DNA of 64,000 nucleotides, from contig NZ_JAERRB010000004.1 in assembly GCF_016735595.1 (NCBI RefSeq), positions 310,001 to 374,000 of the forward strand. Reading direction: 5' to 3'. The notes beneath the pieces were generated by a model. The model was not told the DNA's origin, did no database searches, and saw nothing but the letters and a program-made list of their open reading frames with translations. This stretch comes from Chryseolinea lacunae (lineage in GTDB: Bacteria; Bacteroidota; Bacteroidia; Cytophagales; Cyclobacteriaceae). Within the stretch, counting starts at the first letter, position 1; every line of letters starts with the position of its first letter. The position numbers and the translations under genes are program-made. Positions 1-9,015 of this stretch are shown here, in pieces.

Positions 1-1
1 G

Positions 2-1156
2 AACGTAGATGAAGACATTGTGGTAGTGAATATCGGAAACCTGACGCGAAGAGAGATTGCCGAAGAACTTCGGATCATAAGCAAATACAAACCCCGCGTC
101 ATTGGCATCGATGGTTTTTTTGATTGCCGAACAGGCTTGAGAGACACTTTAAACTGTCCACAATTGAAAGACACGTTGGGCAACATGATGTTGAGCAGTG
201 CCATCCAGGACGCGGGTAATGTGGTGTTGGTAACAAAAGCGCTTCAATCCAGTAAAATCGTCAAGCAGGGCATCGAAATTTATGATTCCATTCGCCGATC
301 AGACCCCATGTTTCGGGACCATGCGATCGCAGAAGGCTATGCCAGTCTTGAAACAAATGCAGCCTTTCAGGACGACGTGAAAACCTGTCGCACGTTCAAT
401 CCAACGCTTAACATTAGTAATGTGGAGAGCTATGCATTCGGCGTCGAGCTTGCAAGAGCTGTCGATTCGGTGAAGACGCGCAAATTCCTGGAGCGTAGAA
501 ACTATTCGGAGGTGATAAACTATAGGGGTAACGTTGTGGATTTTTTTCATCAGACAAAGTATCCGCAAATGTTCTATACGCTTGACGTTGCCGACGTTTT
601 TTCTGAAAATTTTGTGGCCGAGGCCATCACCGGAAAAATAGTGGTATTTGGATTTTTAGGAGAATACATTGGCGATCCGTCTTGGGCCGATAAATTTTAT
701 ACACCGTTGAATAAAAAACTGGCAGGTAAAGCAAACCCCGACATGTTCGGCGTCGTTGTGCACGCCAATATTGTGTCGATGATCCTTCACGAAGACTATG
801 TGAACGAAATGGAAGATTGGCAGGAATACATCATGGCCTTCATTTTCTGTCTGCTCAACGTGGCACTATTTTCGCTAATCAACAAACATCTTCCGTCGTG
901 GTATGATGGCATTACGAAACTATTACAGCTCACGCAACTCTTGCTTTATTCGGTGCTTATGGTTTTGATTTTTCATTGGTATTCGTTTAAACTCAATATA
1001 ACCATCACCCTGGCTGCGGTGGCGCTGGTGGGCGATGTGTTCGAAATCTATACGAGCATTATTAAAAACGCCATTTTCAGGTTAAAAATGAAATTTCACT
1101 CGCTTACCCGCCGAGATGATGAAGTATACATACCGGGAGAATCTCAAAAAGATTAA
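2..1156 (+). CDS. CHASE2 domain membrane protein (5' end outside window)
   Basis: The reading frame is open to the left edge, so the N-terminus, probably a signal anchor, is missing. The first visible residues (DEDIVVVNIGNLTRREIA) and KPRVIGIDGFF match the start of the extracytoplasmic CHASE2 sensor domain. This is followed by about 250 residues of sensor and then three hydrophobic segments near the C-terminus (around WQEYIMAFIFCLLNVALFS, LLLYSVLMVLIFHW and ITLAAVALVGDVF). That is the usual CHASE2 plus three-helix arrangement. No kinase, cyclase or CHAT output domain follows; the protein ends about 30 residues after the last helix, so it would signal through a partner. The stop lies 28 nt before the next gene, which suggests co-transcription with the FecR-like gene. 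The ligand is unknown. The family call is firm; the role is inference. Confidence 0.85.
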   Translation, partial: NVDEDIVVVNIGNLTRREIAEELRIISKYKPRVIGIDGFFDCRTGLRDTLNCPQLKDTLGNMMLSSAIQDAGNVVLVTKALQSSKIVKQGIEIYDSIRRSDPMFRDHAIAEGYASLETNAAFQDDVKTCRTFNPTLNISNVESYAFGVELARAVDSVKTRKFLERRNYSEVINYRGNVVDFFHQTKYPQMFYTLDVADVFSENFVAEAITGKIVVFGFLGEYIGDPSWADKFYTPLNKKLAGKANPDMFGVVVHANIVSMILHEDYVNEMEDWQEYIMAFIFCLLNVALFSLINKHLPSWYDGITKLLQLTQLLLYSVLMVLIFHWYSFKLNITITLAAVALVGDVFEIYTSIIKNAIFRLKMKFHSLTRRDDEVYIPGESQKD

Positions 1157-1184
1157 CTTTAATATCTTCTCAACACCTACTACC

Positions 1185-2081
1185 ATGAAAACTCAAAAAT
1201 TGACCCTTCTTTTCGCTTTGGTCGCCACTTTCGCTTCGGCGCAGGACTACGCCTTTAAGGTGTTGGCCAACAAAGGCAGTAATGAAGTGAAGTCAGGCAA
1301 CGACTGGGTACCGCTCAAAACCGGGGCAAGTCTCCGCAACGGCGATGAACTTAAACTTGGCGACAATGCCTACGTGGGCCTCATGCACTCCAAAGGAAAA
1401 CCCATGGAGTTGAAAACCGCCGGTAACTATTCCGTAAAAAAACTTGAAGATGAAATGAACGCCAAGCCCAGCACAGGCGTGCTTGCCAAATACACGGACT
1501 TCATCCTCAGCAGCAACTCGGCCGAGAGCAAAAAGAACCGCCTCAGCGCAACGGGAGCGGTAGACCGCGGCGAGAACTATGCCATCAAACTGTTGCTTCC
1601 TGCAAATCAGTATGCCGGTCTTTTCAACAACCAGGCCATCATCACCTGGGAAAGCTCCAAAACATCGGGCCCCTATTTGGTGACCGTGAAAAACATGTTT
1701 GACGATGAGCTCGTGAAATTTGAAACGCCCGAAAATAATTTCAAGATCGACATGAGCGAACCCAAATACGCGAAAGAAAATGCCGTCCTCGTAGAGGTGC
1801 GTTCCAAAGCCGATCCGAAACAAGTATCCGAGTCGCACCTCATTAAAAGACTGGCACCGGCCGAACAGGCGGGCGTGAAAAAATCGCTGGAAAGCATCCT
1901 GAAAGAAACCCCCGAGCAAACCGCACTCAACAAATATTTGCTCGCCGGCTTCTACGAAGAAAACAAACTTCTCATCGATGCCGTTACGGCCTACAAGGAA
2001 GCCATTCAGTTGGCACCCGACGTGCCCACCTACCAGGAAGCATTGGATGAATTTCTTTTGCGAAACAACATCAAGAAATAG
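1185..2081 (+). CDS. secreted FecR-like/TPR protein, copy 1
   Basis: A 298-residue protein with a clear signal peptide (MKTQKLTLLFALVATFASAQ). ATG 1185 is chosen because it places the signal peptide at the N-terminus; an upstream in-frame ATG at 1116 would overlap the CHASE2 gene. Residues about 25-85 resemble a FecR-like sandwich (GNDWVPLKTGASLRNGDELK, then a YVGL strand). The middle is a weakly recognisable beta region, and the last 50 residues (TALNKYLLAGFYEENKL, then AYKEAIQLAPDVP) look like one or two TPR-type helix pairs. It is a close paralogue of the next gene (2205-3110). With the CHASE2 gene just upstream, a periplasmic partner of that sensor is a reasonable inference. No enzyme motif is seen. 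Confidence 0.75.
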   Translation: MKTQKLTLLFALVATFASAQDYAFKVLANKGSNEVKSGNDWVPLKTGASLRNGDELKLGDNAYVGLMHSKGKPMELKTAGNYSVKKLEDEMNAKPSTGVLAKYTDFILSSNSAESKKNRLSATGAVDRGENYAIKLLLPANQYAGLFNNQAIITWESSKTSGPYLVTVKNMFDDELVKFETPENNFKIDMSEPKYAKENAVLVEVRSKADPKQVSESHLIKRLAPAEQAGVKKSLESILKETPEQTALNKYLLAGFYEENKLLIDAVTAYKEAIQLAPDVPTYQEALDEFLLRNNIKK

Positions 2082-2100
2082 AAGTCCCTGGAAGAAAATA

Positions 2101-2133
2101 ACGAAGGCCGCCCGCAGCGGCTTTCGTGGTTTT
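2101..2133 (+). terminator. hairpin terminator between the FecR-like paralogues
   Basis: An 11-bp stem (ACGAAGGCCGC with GCGGCTTTCGT, including one G-U pair), a five-base loop and a short T-rich tail (GGTTTTA). It begins 19 nt after the first paralogue and could limit read-through into the second. Confidence 0.6.
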
Positions 2134-2162
2134 AGGGGATTACGAATTCTGCGGGATTGTTT

Positions 2163-2170
2163 TACTTTTG
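2163..2170 (+). promoter_or_regulatory. possible -7 element for FecR-like copy 2
   Basis: TACTTTTG followed by CA matches the Bacteroidota -7 consensus TAnnTTTG and lies 35 nt before ATG 2205. No convincing TTTG -33 box is found at 18-20 nt spacing, so this is only suggestive. Confidence 0.35.
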
Positions 2171-2204
2171 CAAATAAAATAACCCTTTAATTCCCTTCCA
2201 TATC

Positions 2205-3110
2205 ATGAAATCCAGAAAGTTGGCATTGGCAGTCCTGTTTCTTGTCGGGTTTGGACACGTTCAGGCACAGGAATATGCTTTTAAGGTGCTTGTCAACAAA
2301 GGCAAGAATGAATTGAAATCCGGCTCCGGGTGGACACCCCTCAAAGTAGGCGCAAGCCTGAAGCCCGACGACCAATTGAAGGTTTCTGAAAACTCCTACC
2401 TCGGCCTGGTGCGTGTCAGCACGGGCAAACCGCTTGAGATGAAAAAACCCGGCACCTATTCGGTGCTGAAACTCAAGACCGAAATGGACGCGCAGCCGGC
2501 CAACAGTGTGCTTAACAAATACACCGATTTCATCCTCAGCTCGGCCACTTCGCCCAAGAACACCCTGTCTGCAACGGGGGCGGTAGATCGCGGCATTCTT
2601 AAAATAGACCTTAACCTCCCCGGCCCCAGCACCGAACACGCCGAAGTGTTTGGAAAGAAAGTGATTGTGAGCTGGGTAGACGAGCGAAAACTGAAGCCCT
2701 ACATCGTCACCTTCAACAACATGTTTGGCGACGAGCTTCTCTCCAAAGAAACCTCCGACACCTCCATCGAAGTAGACCTTACCGACCCGGCCTTGTCGCA
2801 CGAAGATGCTGTGCTGGTGAAGGTGACATCGAAGACCGACAAAAACCGCCAGTCTGACGAGCGCACCATCAAGAAGGTGACCAAAGCCAACCGCGACAAA
2901 ATAGGCACGGCCTACACCGAGTTTGCGGCCGCTAACGCCGAGCCCACGGCCATCAACAAATATTACCTGGCTGGCTTCTACGAACAACACGGCATGTTTA
3001 TCGATGCCGGAACAGCCTTGCAGGAAGCCGCAAAAATGGAACCTGAAGTCTATACAGATCTCTACAGCGAGTTCTTGCTCCGCACAGGCATACGCAAAAA
3101 GCGCAAGTAG
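2205..3110 (+). CDS. secreted FecR-like/TPR protein, copy 2
   Basis: A 301-residue paralogue of 1185-2081. It has a signal peptide (MKSRKLALAVLFLVGFGHVQAQ), the same opening EYAFKVLVNKGKNELKSG, the FecR-like stretch GWTPLKVGASLKPDDQLKV, the shared centre VLNKYTDFILSSA and SATGAVDRGI, and the C-terminal helical part AINKYYLAGFYEQHGMF. Similarity runs the full length, so this is a tandem gene duplication rather than shared domains only. The two copies have diverged most in the middle third. A strong terminator follows. Function is unknown; a cell-surface or periplasmic role beside the CHASE2 sensor is inferred from position. Confidence 0.75.
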   Translation: MKSRKLALAVLFLVGFGHVQAQEYAFKVLVNKGKNELKSGSGWTPLKVGASLKPDDQLKVSENSYLGLVRVSTGKPLEMKKPGTYSVLKLKTEMDAQPANSVLNKYTDFILSSATSPKNTLSATGAVDRGILKIDLNLPGPSTEHAEVFGKKVIVSWVDERKLKPYIVTFNNMFGDELLSKETSDTSIEVDLTDPALSHEDAVLVKVTSKTDKNRQSDERTIKKVTKANRDKIGTAYTEFAAANAEPTAINKYYLAGFYEQHGMFIDAGTALQEAAKMEPEVYTDLYSEFLLRTGIRKKRK

Positions 3111-3140
3111 ACTTTACATTTTGAACTCGAAAATCTTTAC

Positions 3141-3173
3141 GGCTCCCGGGCAATTCCCGGGAGCCGTTTTTTT
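3141..3173 (+). terminator. strong intrinsic terminator
   Basis: A perfect 10-bp GC-rich stem (GGCTCCCGGG with CCCGGGAGCC), a CAATT loop and then seven T residues. It ends the CHASE2/FecR-like transcript. Confidence 0.9.
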
Positions 3174-3274
3174 GCCCATCCCAATCCGGAGCCGGTTCAA
3201 CTTTTAAAAGGCTCCGGCTTTCATTTCCGTCTCAAAAAGTGAAGTTTCACGGCGGCCAATAGTGACACCCTTCG

Positions 3275-3305
3275 TTTGGTCAAAAGGTTTATTATCCTAT
3301 TTTTG
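3275..3305 (+). promoter_or_regulatory. Bacteroidota promoter for sucD
   Basis: TTTG (3275-3278), exactly 19 nt, then TATTTTTG (3298-3305). Both boxes match the Bacteroidota consensus TTTG-N19-TAnnTTTG. The start codon follows 28 nt later. Confidence 0.75.
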
Positions 3306-3333
3306 TGCTTCTCAAAAGCAAACGAAAATTTCC

Positions 3334-4218
3334 ATGAGTGTACTGGTAAATAAAAATTCCCGTGTAATCGTTCAGGGTTTCACAGGTTCCGAAGGCTCCT
3401 TTCACGCGGGCCAGATGATTGAATATGGAACAAACGTGGTGGGCGGAGTGACGCCGGCCAAAGGAGGAACCGAACATTTGGGAAGACCGGTATTTAACAC
3501 GGTGAAAGAGGCCGTTGAGAAAACAGGCGCCGACGTATCCATCATCTTCGTGCCCCCTGCTTTCGCTGCCGACGCCATCATGGAAGCCGTAGACGCAGGC
3601 ATCAAAGTGATCATCACCATCACCGAAGGCATTCCGGTGAAAGATATGATGATCGCCAAAAAATACTTACAAGGCAAAGGCGGTGTCACCCTCATCGGCC
3701 CCAACTGCCCGGGTGTTATCACCCCCGGCGAAGCAAAAGTGGGCATCATGCCGGGCTTCGTGTTCAAAAAGGGAAGAATCGGAATTGTATCGAAGTCGGG
3801 AACCCTCACCTACGAGGCTGCCGATCAGATTGTGAAAGCAGGCCTGGGCGTGTCTACTGCCATCGGAATCGGCGGCGACCCCATTATCGGCACACCCACC
3901 AAAGAAGCCGTAGAACTTCTCATGAACGACCCCGACACCGACGCCATCGTTATGATTGGCGAGATCGGCGGAAACTACGAGCCGGTAGCGGCACGCTGGA
4001 TCAAGGAAACTGGAAATAAGAAACCTGTTGTGGGATTCATCGCTGGTCAAACTGCCCCTCCCGGTCGCAGAATGGGCCACGCCGGTGCCATCATAGGTGG
4101 CGCTGACGACACGGCTGCAGCAAAAATGAAAATCATGCGGGAGTGTGGAATTACCGTGGTAGAATCGCCGGCAGAAATTGGTGAGACTATGGTGAAGGCG
4201 CTGGCGGCTAAGAAATAG
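3334..4218 (+). CDS. sucD: succinyl-CoA ligase, alpha subunit
   Basis: A 294-residue protein of normal length for the alpha subunit of succinate-CoA ligase, the TCA-cycle enzyme that makes GTP or ATP from succinyl-CoA. The N-terminal CoA-binding Rossmann fold shows [19 protein letters not shown]. The GPNCPGVI segment and the phosphohistidine loop [12 protein letters not shown] (catalytic H249) are intact. ATG 3334 (MSVLVNKN) is chosen because upstream in-frame codons would overlap the promoter. The beta subunit gene sucC is not adjacent, so the two subunits are encoded apart. The neighbouring icd gene is another TCA enzyme but is separated by two minus-strand genes and has its own terminators. 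Confidence 0.97.
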   Translation: MSVLVNKNSRVIVQGFTGSEGSFHAGQMIEYGTNVVGGVTPAKGGTEHLGRPVFNTVKEAVEKTGADVSIIFVPPAFAADAIMEAVDAGIKVIITITEGIPVKDMMIAKKYLQGKGGVTLIGPNCPGVITPGEAKVGIMPGFVFKKGRIGIVSKSGTLTYEAADQIVKAGLGVSTAIGIGGDPIIGTPTKEAVELLMNDPDTDAIVMIGEIGGNYEPVAARWIKETGNKKPVVGFIAGQTAPPGRRMGHAGAIIGGADDTAAAKMKIMRECGITVVESPAEIGETMVKALAAKK

Positions 4219-4242
4219 GCCAGCACCTCCCCAGTAATTTTA

Positions 4243-4494
4243 TTAGAACGACGTTCTGAATTCGTTTTCCAGGTATTCGTTGAGGTTTTTCAAACCTCGG
4301 AGCATACTCAATTTCTCTGCTTTTTCTTCGGCATTGTCGTGCTGGTAGATCACCTCCACGAACAAGTCGCGCAGCATGTAAATGTAAATTTTACGACCGT
4401 CCTTAATGCGGGTGCCCAAGGCCACGCCTTTTCTTTGAAGATATTTCACTTGATTATCTAAGGAAAGCTTGCTGAAAAAGAACTTGAGGATCAT
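4243..4494 (-). CDS. small conserved hypothetical protein
   Basis: An 83-residue protein beginning MILKFFFSKLSLDNQ. It is rich in charged residues, has no signal peptide or membrane helix, and contains a predicted helical C-terminal half (EEKAEKLSMLRGLKNLNEYL). The pattern KYLQRKGVALGTRIKDGRKIY could be a small beta hairpin. It converges on sucD with only 24 nt between the two stops. I recognise it as the kind of short cytosolic protein common in Cytophagales but cannot assign a function. Codon use and the amino-acid pattern support a real gene. Confidence 0.6.
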   Translation of the reverse strand: MILKFFFSKLSLDNQVKYLQRKGVALGTRIKDGRKIYIYMLRDLFVEVIYQHDNAEEKAEKLSMLRGLKNLNEYLENEFRTSF

Positions 4495-4633
4495 AAAACT
4501 GTTGGTTATTGTTGTTTGCTGATGTAATTACCAAATGCAGGCCAACGTCAGAAACCCCGAAATTCAGTTGTATTTCAAGATGTGGATGGTTCTACCATCC
4601 AGGAATGGGAAATTGAATTCAATTCAGTACGGT

Positions 4634-5218
4634 TTATAGACAATTTTCAGGTGTCGATGCATCGTCAACTTCTCCGAACCACACCAGTCCGTATTCTTTG
4701 TAGATGCCGATGCCAATCGCTTTCCACTTCACCTTTTCCCATGTGCCCAGGTTGATAAGCAACGGATTGTGTCCCGGGCTCACCTTCCAGCCGTCAAGGC
4801 CTTCCTGGGCGGAGGCGCCAATCGAACTGAAATAGGCAATCTCAAAGCCGTTTCCCGAGTAGGCAGCAATTTCCTGGGGCTTTGTCCACATGCAGCTGGC
4901 TTTTTTATGGTCGTTGGTGTAGCAACACGAGGTCCACTTGCCATGCGACGACCAGCTGTGGGGATTACATTTGTTTTTGGGATCGAAGGCGTAGTGCTCC
5001 GACAAGTCGCGTGCGTGTGTCTGGGCCACCAGCGACAGCTTTGCCGAAAGGGGAATAGACTCCAGGTGGTGTTCGCGCCGGTAGTCCATGATGAGGTCAT
5101 ATAGTTTCTTTTCCTCTGTGCTAACACACACAGCCGGTGCAAGTTGGGACCGTTCATGGAATCCGGCAAGGCCTGTCAGCAATAGGCTAACGGCCAGCAG
5201 GCGGGAAAGCATTTTCAT
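4634..5218 (-). CDS. secreted CAP-domain (SCP/PR-1-like) protein
   Basis: A 194-residue protein with an N-terminal signal peptide (MKMLSRLLAVSLLLTGLAG). Residues about 35-190 form a CAP domain: YDLIMDYRREHHLESIPLS, then LVAQTHARDLSEHY with the conserved His, a middle HSWSSHGKW with the second His, and NPLLINLGTWEKVKWKAIGIG near the end. Bacterial CAP proteins are secreted and mostly of unknown role, with lipid or peptide binding proposed for some relatives. Several cysteines cluster in the middle (KNKCNP, TSCCYT, KASCMW), which suggests disulphides and fits export. It is divergent from icd, with 126 nt between the starts. Confidence 0.85.
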   Translation of the reverse strand: MKMLSRLLAVSLLLTGLAGFHERSQLAPAVCVSTEEKKLYDLIMDYRREHHLESIPLSAKLSLVAQTHARDLSEHYAFDPKNKCNPHSWSSHGKWTSCCYTNDHKKASCMWTKPQEIAAYSGNGFEIAYFSSIGASAQEGLDGWKVSPGHNPLLINLGTWEKVKWKAIGIGIYKEYGLVWFGEVDDASTPENCL

Positions 5219-5344
5219 AGGTAGTATTTAGTCAATAAACGCTTCACCAAGTAAAAATATCTTCATTTCTGGCTCGAATTTTTTAATTTTCCGCGCTCAA
5301 AAAAAGAGCATCTCAAAACATTTCACATTTAACGCATAACAAAG

Positions 5345-6571
5345 ATGAGCGATCAGAAAATTAGCATCAGCAACGGTAAGCTGAACGTGCCTGATAACCC
5401 TACGATTCCATTTATTGAAGGCGACGGAACCGGCGTGGATATTTGGCCTGCATCACAGCTTGTATTCGACAAAGCTGTTGAAAAGGCCTACAGCGGAAAA
5501 CGTAAGATCAACTGGAAAGAAGTATTGGCAGGCGAAAAGGCGTTTAACAAAACCGGCAACTGGATGCCCGAAGAAACGCTCACCGTTTTCAGAGAATATC
5601 TGGTCGGTATCAAAGGTCCCCTCACCACACCGGTGGGTGGCGGCATTCGCTCCCTGAACGTTGCCCTCCGTCAGGAACTTGACCTCTATGCGTGCGTGCG
5701 CCCCGTTAGATGGTTCACCGGCGTTCCTTCGCCCGTGAAAGAACCTCAAAAGACCGACATGGTCATCTTCCGCGAAAACACAGAAGACATCTATGCCGGC
5801 ATCGAGTTCCAGGAAGGCAGTGACGAGAACAAGAAGTTCCTGCAATTGTTGAAAGACAATTTTCCCAAGAGCTATAAAAAAATCCGTTTCCCCGAAAACT
5901 CTGGTATCGGCATCAAGCCCGTGTCGAAAGACGGAACCGAACGCCTCGTGCGCTCGGCCTTGAAATTCGCGTTGGAAAACAAGAAGCCCAGCCTCACCCT
6001 GGTGCACAAAGGAAACATCATGAAATTTACCGAAGGCGGTTTCCGCGATTGGGGATATGCCCTGGCGAAAAACGAATTCGGTGCAAAAGATCTCGACGGC
6101 GGACCTTGGCAAGTGATCGAAAAAGATGGTCATAAACTGATCATCAAAGACGCTATCGCCGATGCGTTCCTGCAACAAATCCTGTTGCGTCCCGACGAAT
6201 ATTCAGTGGTGGCCACATTGAACCTCAACGGCGACTATATCTCCGATGCACTGGCGGCAATCGTTGGTGGTATTGGTATTGCTCCGGGTGGCAACGTGAA
6301 CTACATAACCGGTCACGCCATCTTCGAAGCTACGCACGGCACCGCACCGAAGTATGCGGGTCAGGATAAAGTGAATCCCGGTTCTGTTATTCTTTCGGGT
6401 GTGATGATGCTGGAATACATGGGCTGGCAGGAAGCTGCCGACCTCATCATCAAAGGTCTGGAAGGCGCCATCGCTGCAAAGAAAGTGACCTACGATTTCC
6501 ATCGTCTCATGGAAGGTGCAACACTGCTGAAGTGTTCTGAGTTTGCACAAGCCGTAGTGAGCAAAATGTAA
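5345..6571 (+). CDS. icd: NADP-dependent isocitrate dehydrogenase
   Basis: A 408-residue protein of normal length for the dimeric prokaryotic enzyme that oxidises isocitrate to 2-oxoglutarate in the TCA cycle. The isocitrate-binding loop [13 protein letters not shown] is present with the substrate serine at S103, the site phosphorylated by AceK in enterobacteria. [14 protein letters not shown] and [13 protein letters not shown] supply the metal ligands, and [19 protein letters not shown] forms the cofactor pocket typical of NADP enzymes. The start ATG 5345 gives [13 protein letters not shown] possible -7 element TAATTTTC lies at 5284-5291, but no good -33 box is visible. Two terminators in tandem follow the gene. 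Confidence 0.97.
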   Translation: MSDQKISISNGKLNVPDNPTIPFIEGDGTGVDIWPASQLVFDKAVEKAYSGKRKINWKEVLAGEKAFNKTGNWMPEETLTVFREYLVGIKGPLTTPVGGGIRSLNVALRQELDLYACVRPVRWFTGVPSPVKEPQKTDMVIFRENTEDIYAGIEFQEGSDENKKFLQLLKDNFPKSYKKIRFPENSGIGIKPVSKDGTERLVRSALKFALENKKPSLTLVHKGNIMKFTEGGFRDWGYALAKNEFGAKDLDGGPWQVIEKDGHKLIIKDAIADAFLQQILLRPDEYSVVATLNLNGDYISDALAAIVGGIGIAPGGNVNYITGHAIFEATHGTAPKYAGQDKVNPGSVILSGVMMLEYMGWQEAADLIIKGLEGAIAAKKVTYDFHRLMEGATLLKCSEFAQAVVSKM

Positions 6572-6576
6572 TCGAA

Positions 6577-6605
6577 CATTCCGGCAACTCCGGAATGCAT
6601 TTTTT
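6577..6605 (+). terminator. icd terminator 1
   Basis: An 8-bp stem (CATTCCGG with CCGGAATG), loop CAACT, then CATTTTTTG. It begins five bases after the icd stop codon. Confidence 0.85.
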
Positions 6606-6613
6606 GTAATGAG

Positions 6614-6645
6614 AAAAAGGCCGCCTGTTTCAGGTGGCCTTTTTT
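6614..6645 (+). terminator. icd terminator 2, potentially bidirectional
   Basis: Stem AAAAAGGCCGCCTG with CAGGTGGCCTTTTT (one G-U pair) and a TTT loop. The A-run and T-run flanks mean it could act on either strand. It backs up the first terminator eight bases upstream. Confidence 0.8.
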
Positions 6646-6738
6646 CATGCAAACACCCCCATTAAAAAAGAAATCAGAAAAATTGTCACTGCAAAGGCGT
6701 TGCAGTGGTGCGGGATACCTTGCGCAAAACGAATCCCT

Positions 6739-9015
6739 ATGAATCTCCATGTAAAGATCAGGTGTGCGCTGACCGTTGTTGGTCTGATCCTTTTTTTTGG
6801 AAGCCAGTCGTTCGCACAAGGATGCGGGACCATTATAACGAATAGAATTATGGCGACGACCTATTGCTTTGCTGGTCCCGTAAGCACGCAATCCACAATT
6901 TTTCAACCAGAGGCCACGGTCGTCAATGGCCCGACGTCGCCATCAATCGAATACAGCTGGGAATTTTCCCTGACACCGTCGGGGCCTTTTCGGCCATCAC
7001 CCATTACTGCAAGCACGCAACACCTAATCATTTCAAACCAACTTCCAACATCCTACTGGCGACGGAAAGTGGTGCTGGTGGGAACGTCTTGCTCGCACAC
7101 CAGCGATGTAGTGGCCATCACCATGGAACCGGTGCCGGTCATCACCAACGGACCCGTCAGGTCGGAGAGTGTTTGCGCCGGAAGCGGCACACAATTCGTC
7201 GAACTCCCGGCAGTCACCACAACCCCGGCCACCCCGTTTAGTTTGCAGTGGCAAATTGACGACGGCGTAGGATTCCATGACATATCACCCGGTGGGGTTT
7301 TCACGGGAGAAAACTCACAACGACTCAACATCCGCGATGTTACGGGCTTGGGTGATGTCCGATTTCAATGCGTGGTTACCAACACCACACCAAATGCCTG
7401 CATGTCGAAGTCGGCCATCTACTCACTACACGAATTACCCAAGCCGGAGACGACGAGTTTGATGCGCGATCTATGCGAAGAGCGAGCAATAACAGGTACC
7501 GCTCAAATTGATCTTCAAACGCTCGAAGCTGAAGTGACCCTTTCTTTGCCCGATCGCGCCGTAGTGTGGCATGACAAGCAGACGAACGTTTTGATAAACG
7601 ATCCCGCCCATTTTCAAATCGTCAACACCGCCACGGTCAGGGCAGTTGTTTCCAACACCACAACGGGCTGTGAAACATCAGCGGAAGTAACGCTGAACAT
7701 AAAGCCAAAGCCTTTGGCCATGGCGACATCTCCTGCATCCGCGATTTGTTCAGGATCAACTGCGGATCTGGAAATATCCGGTGGTGAACAATTTGTTTGG
7801 ATCGTCAACTCCCCACCTGAAGTGACCGGGGCAAAACCGGGCGAAGGTGAAGTCATCCATGATGTGCTTGTCAACACCGGGGCAACAACCATGACGGTCT
7901 TCTATATCATAACGCCAACCGAAAATGGCTGCACAGGCGACGACCTGCCGGTAGACGTCGAGGTGCTTCCCGCGCTACGTGCCTATGACGTGACCGGTGG
8001 CGGTTCTCTTTGTGAGGGCGATGTGGGTGTGGTGGTGGGGTTGTCCGACAGTCAGCCAAATATAAACTATGCCCTGCACTTCAACGGCACGAACACAGGC
8101 ACGGTAGTGCAAGGTCGCGGTGGCCCATTGGCTTTTCCCTTTCCCGTGAACCATGCAGGGGAATATACGGCCGTAGGGACGATTGTCGGAAAGTGCGAAA
8201 CACCGATGACAGGAACGGTTGCCGTTGTGGTGAACACCACGCCACAAGGCACGGGCGCCATCATCGGCGAAAGCGACATCTGCGAAGGCACCTCAGCATC
8301 GTATGCAGCATCGGGATGGACAAACGCTGATAACTACCGGTGGACACTTTCACCTGAACTTTCGGGTGCCAGTGCCGACGCCGAGCAGAAAGAAGTGATG
8401 GCCGATGTTCCGGGTACAGCCACCATGATCGTGGAGCCACACAACCCTTGCGGCACTGGCCGGCCCGCACAAAAAAGCATCACCATAAATCCAAAACCAA
8501 CAGGAACCCTGGTAGCGCCTGAAAAAATTTATGTGGGCACTCCCTTCATTCCAACATTCGAGACAACGGCAGCGATCGCCCAATGGCAATGGACGTTTGG
8601 CGACGGCGATGTCGCCCAACAATCGCAGCCTGAAAAAACTTACGCACAACCCGGCCAATATACACTTTCTGTCAACGTGACCGACAATCGCGAATGCACG
8701 GAAACAACCGACACTGAAATCGCCGTGGAGGAAGCGCCGTTGCTTAATGTGTATAGCATCAAAAACGTGATCACGGCCAATGGCGATCCGGAAAATGGAT
8801 TTCTGTTTGTGGAAAACCTCGACAAGTTTCCCGCCAACGAAGTGGTGCTCATCAACCGCTGGGGAGGAGAGGTGTTCCGGCAGCGGCACTACGCCAACGA
8901 CTGGGATGCACGCGGGAGCAATGGCTTTCTGCCTGCCGGAAACTACGTCTGCATTGTTCGTCTCACCGAAAGGGGACAAACATTTTCGCGTACGGTAACC
9001 ATTGTGCGGGATTGA
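6739..9015 (+). CDS. T9SS-type adhesin with PKD and gliding-motility C-terminal domain
   Basis: About 758 residues from ATG 6739 (MNLHVKIRCALTVVGLILFF, a good signal peptide ending at SQSFAQ); upstream in-frame codons would overlap the icd terminator. The body is a string of immunoglobulin-like modules (for example SVCAGSGTQFVELP, AICSGSTADLEISG, SLCEGDVGVVVG, DICEGTSASYAASG), then a PKD domain (WQWTFGDGDVAQQ, PGQYTLSVNVTD). The last 90 residues (VITANGDPENGFLFVENLDK, LINRWGGEVF, LPAGNYVCIVRL) match the gliding-motility-associated C-terminal domain that directs export through the T9SS. It is followed, with a one-base overlap, by a PorP/SprF gene. Such pairs are common in Bacteroidota, and the PorP-like protein is thought to serve export or anchoring of its neighbour. 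Confidence 0.88.
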   Translation: MNLHVKIRCALTVVGLILFFGSQSFAQGCGTIITNRIMATTYCFAGPVSTQSTIFQPEATVVNGPTSPSIEYSWEFSLTPSGPFRPSPITASTQHLIISNQLPTSYWRRKVVLVGTSCSHTSDVVAITMEPVPVITNGPVRSESVCAGSGTQFVELPAVTTTPATPFSLQWQIDDGVGFHDISPGGVFTGENSQRLNIRDVTGLGDVRFQCVVTNTTPNACMSKSAIYSLHELPKPETTSLMRDLCEERAITGTAQIDLQTLEAEVTLSLPDRAVVWHDKQTNVLINDPAHFQIVNTATVRAVVSNTTTGCETSAEVTLNIKPKPLAMATSPASAICSGSTADLEISGGEQFVWIVNSPPEVTGAKPGEGEVIHDVLVNTGATTMTVFYIITPTENGCTGDDLPVDVEVLPALRAYDVTGGGSLCEGDVGVVVGLSDSQPNINYALHFNGTNTGTVVQGRGGPLAFPFPVNHAGEYTAVGTIVGKCETPMTGTVAVVVNTTPQGTGAIIGESDICEGTSASYAASGWTNADNYRWTLSPELSGASADAEQKEVMADVPGTATMIVEPHNPCGTGRPAQKSITINPKPTGTLVAPEKIYVGTPFIPTFETTAAIAQWQWTFGDGDVAQQSQPEKTYAQPGQYTLSVNVTDNRECTETTDTEIAVEEAPLLNVYSIKNVITANGDPENGFLFVENLDKFPANEVVLINRWGGEVFRQRHYANDWDARGSNGFLPAGNYVCIVRLTERGQTFSRTVTIVRD

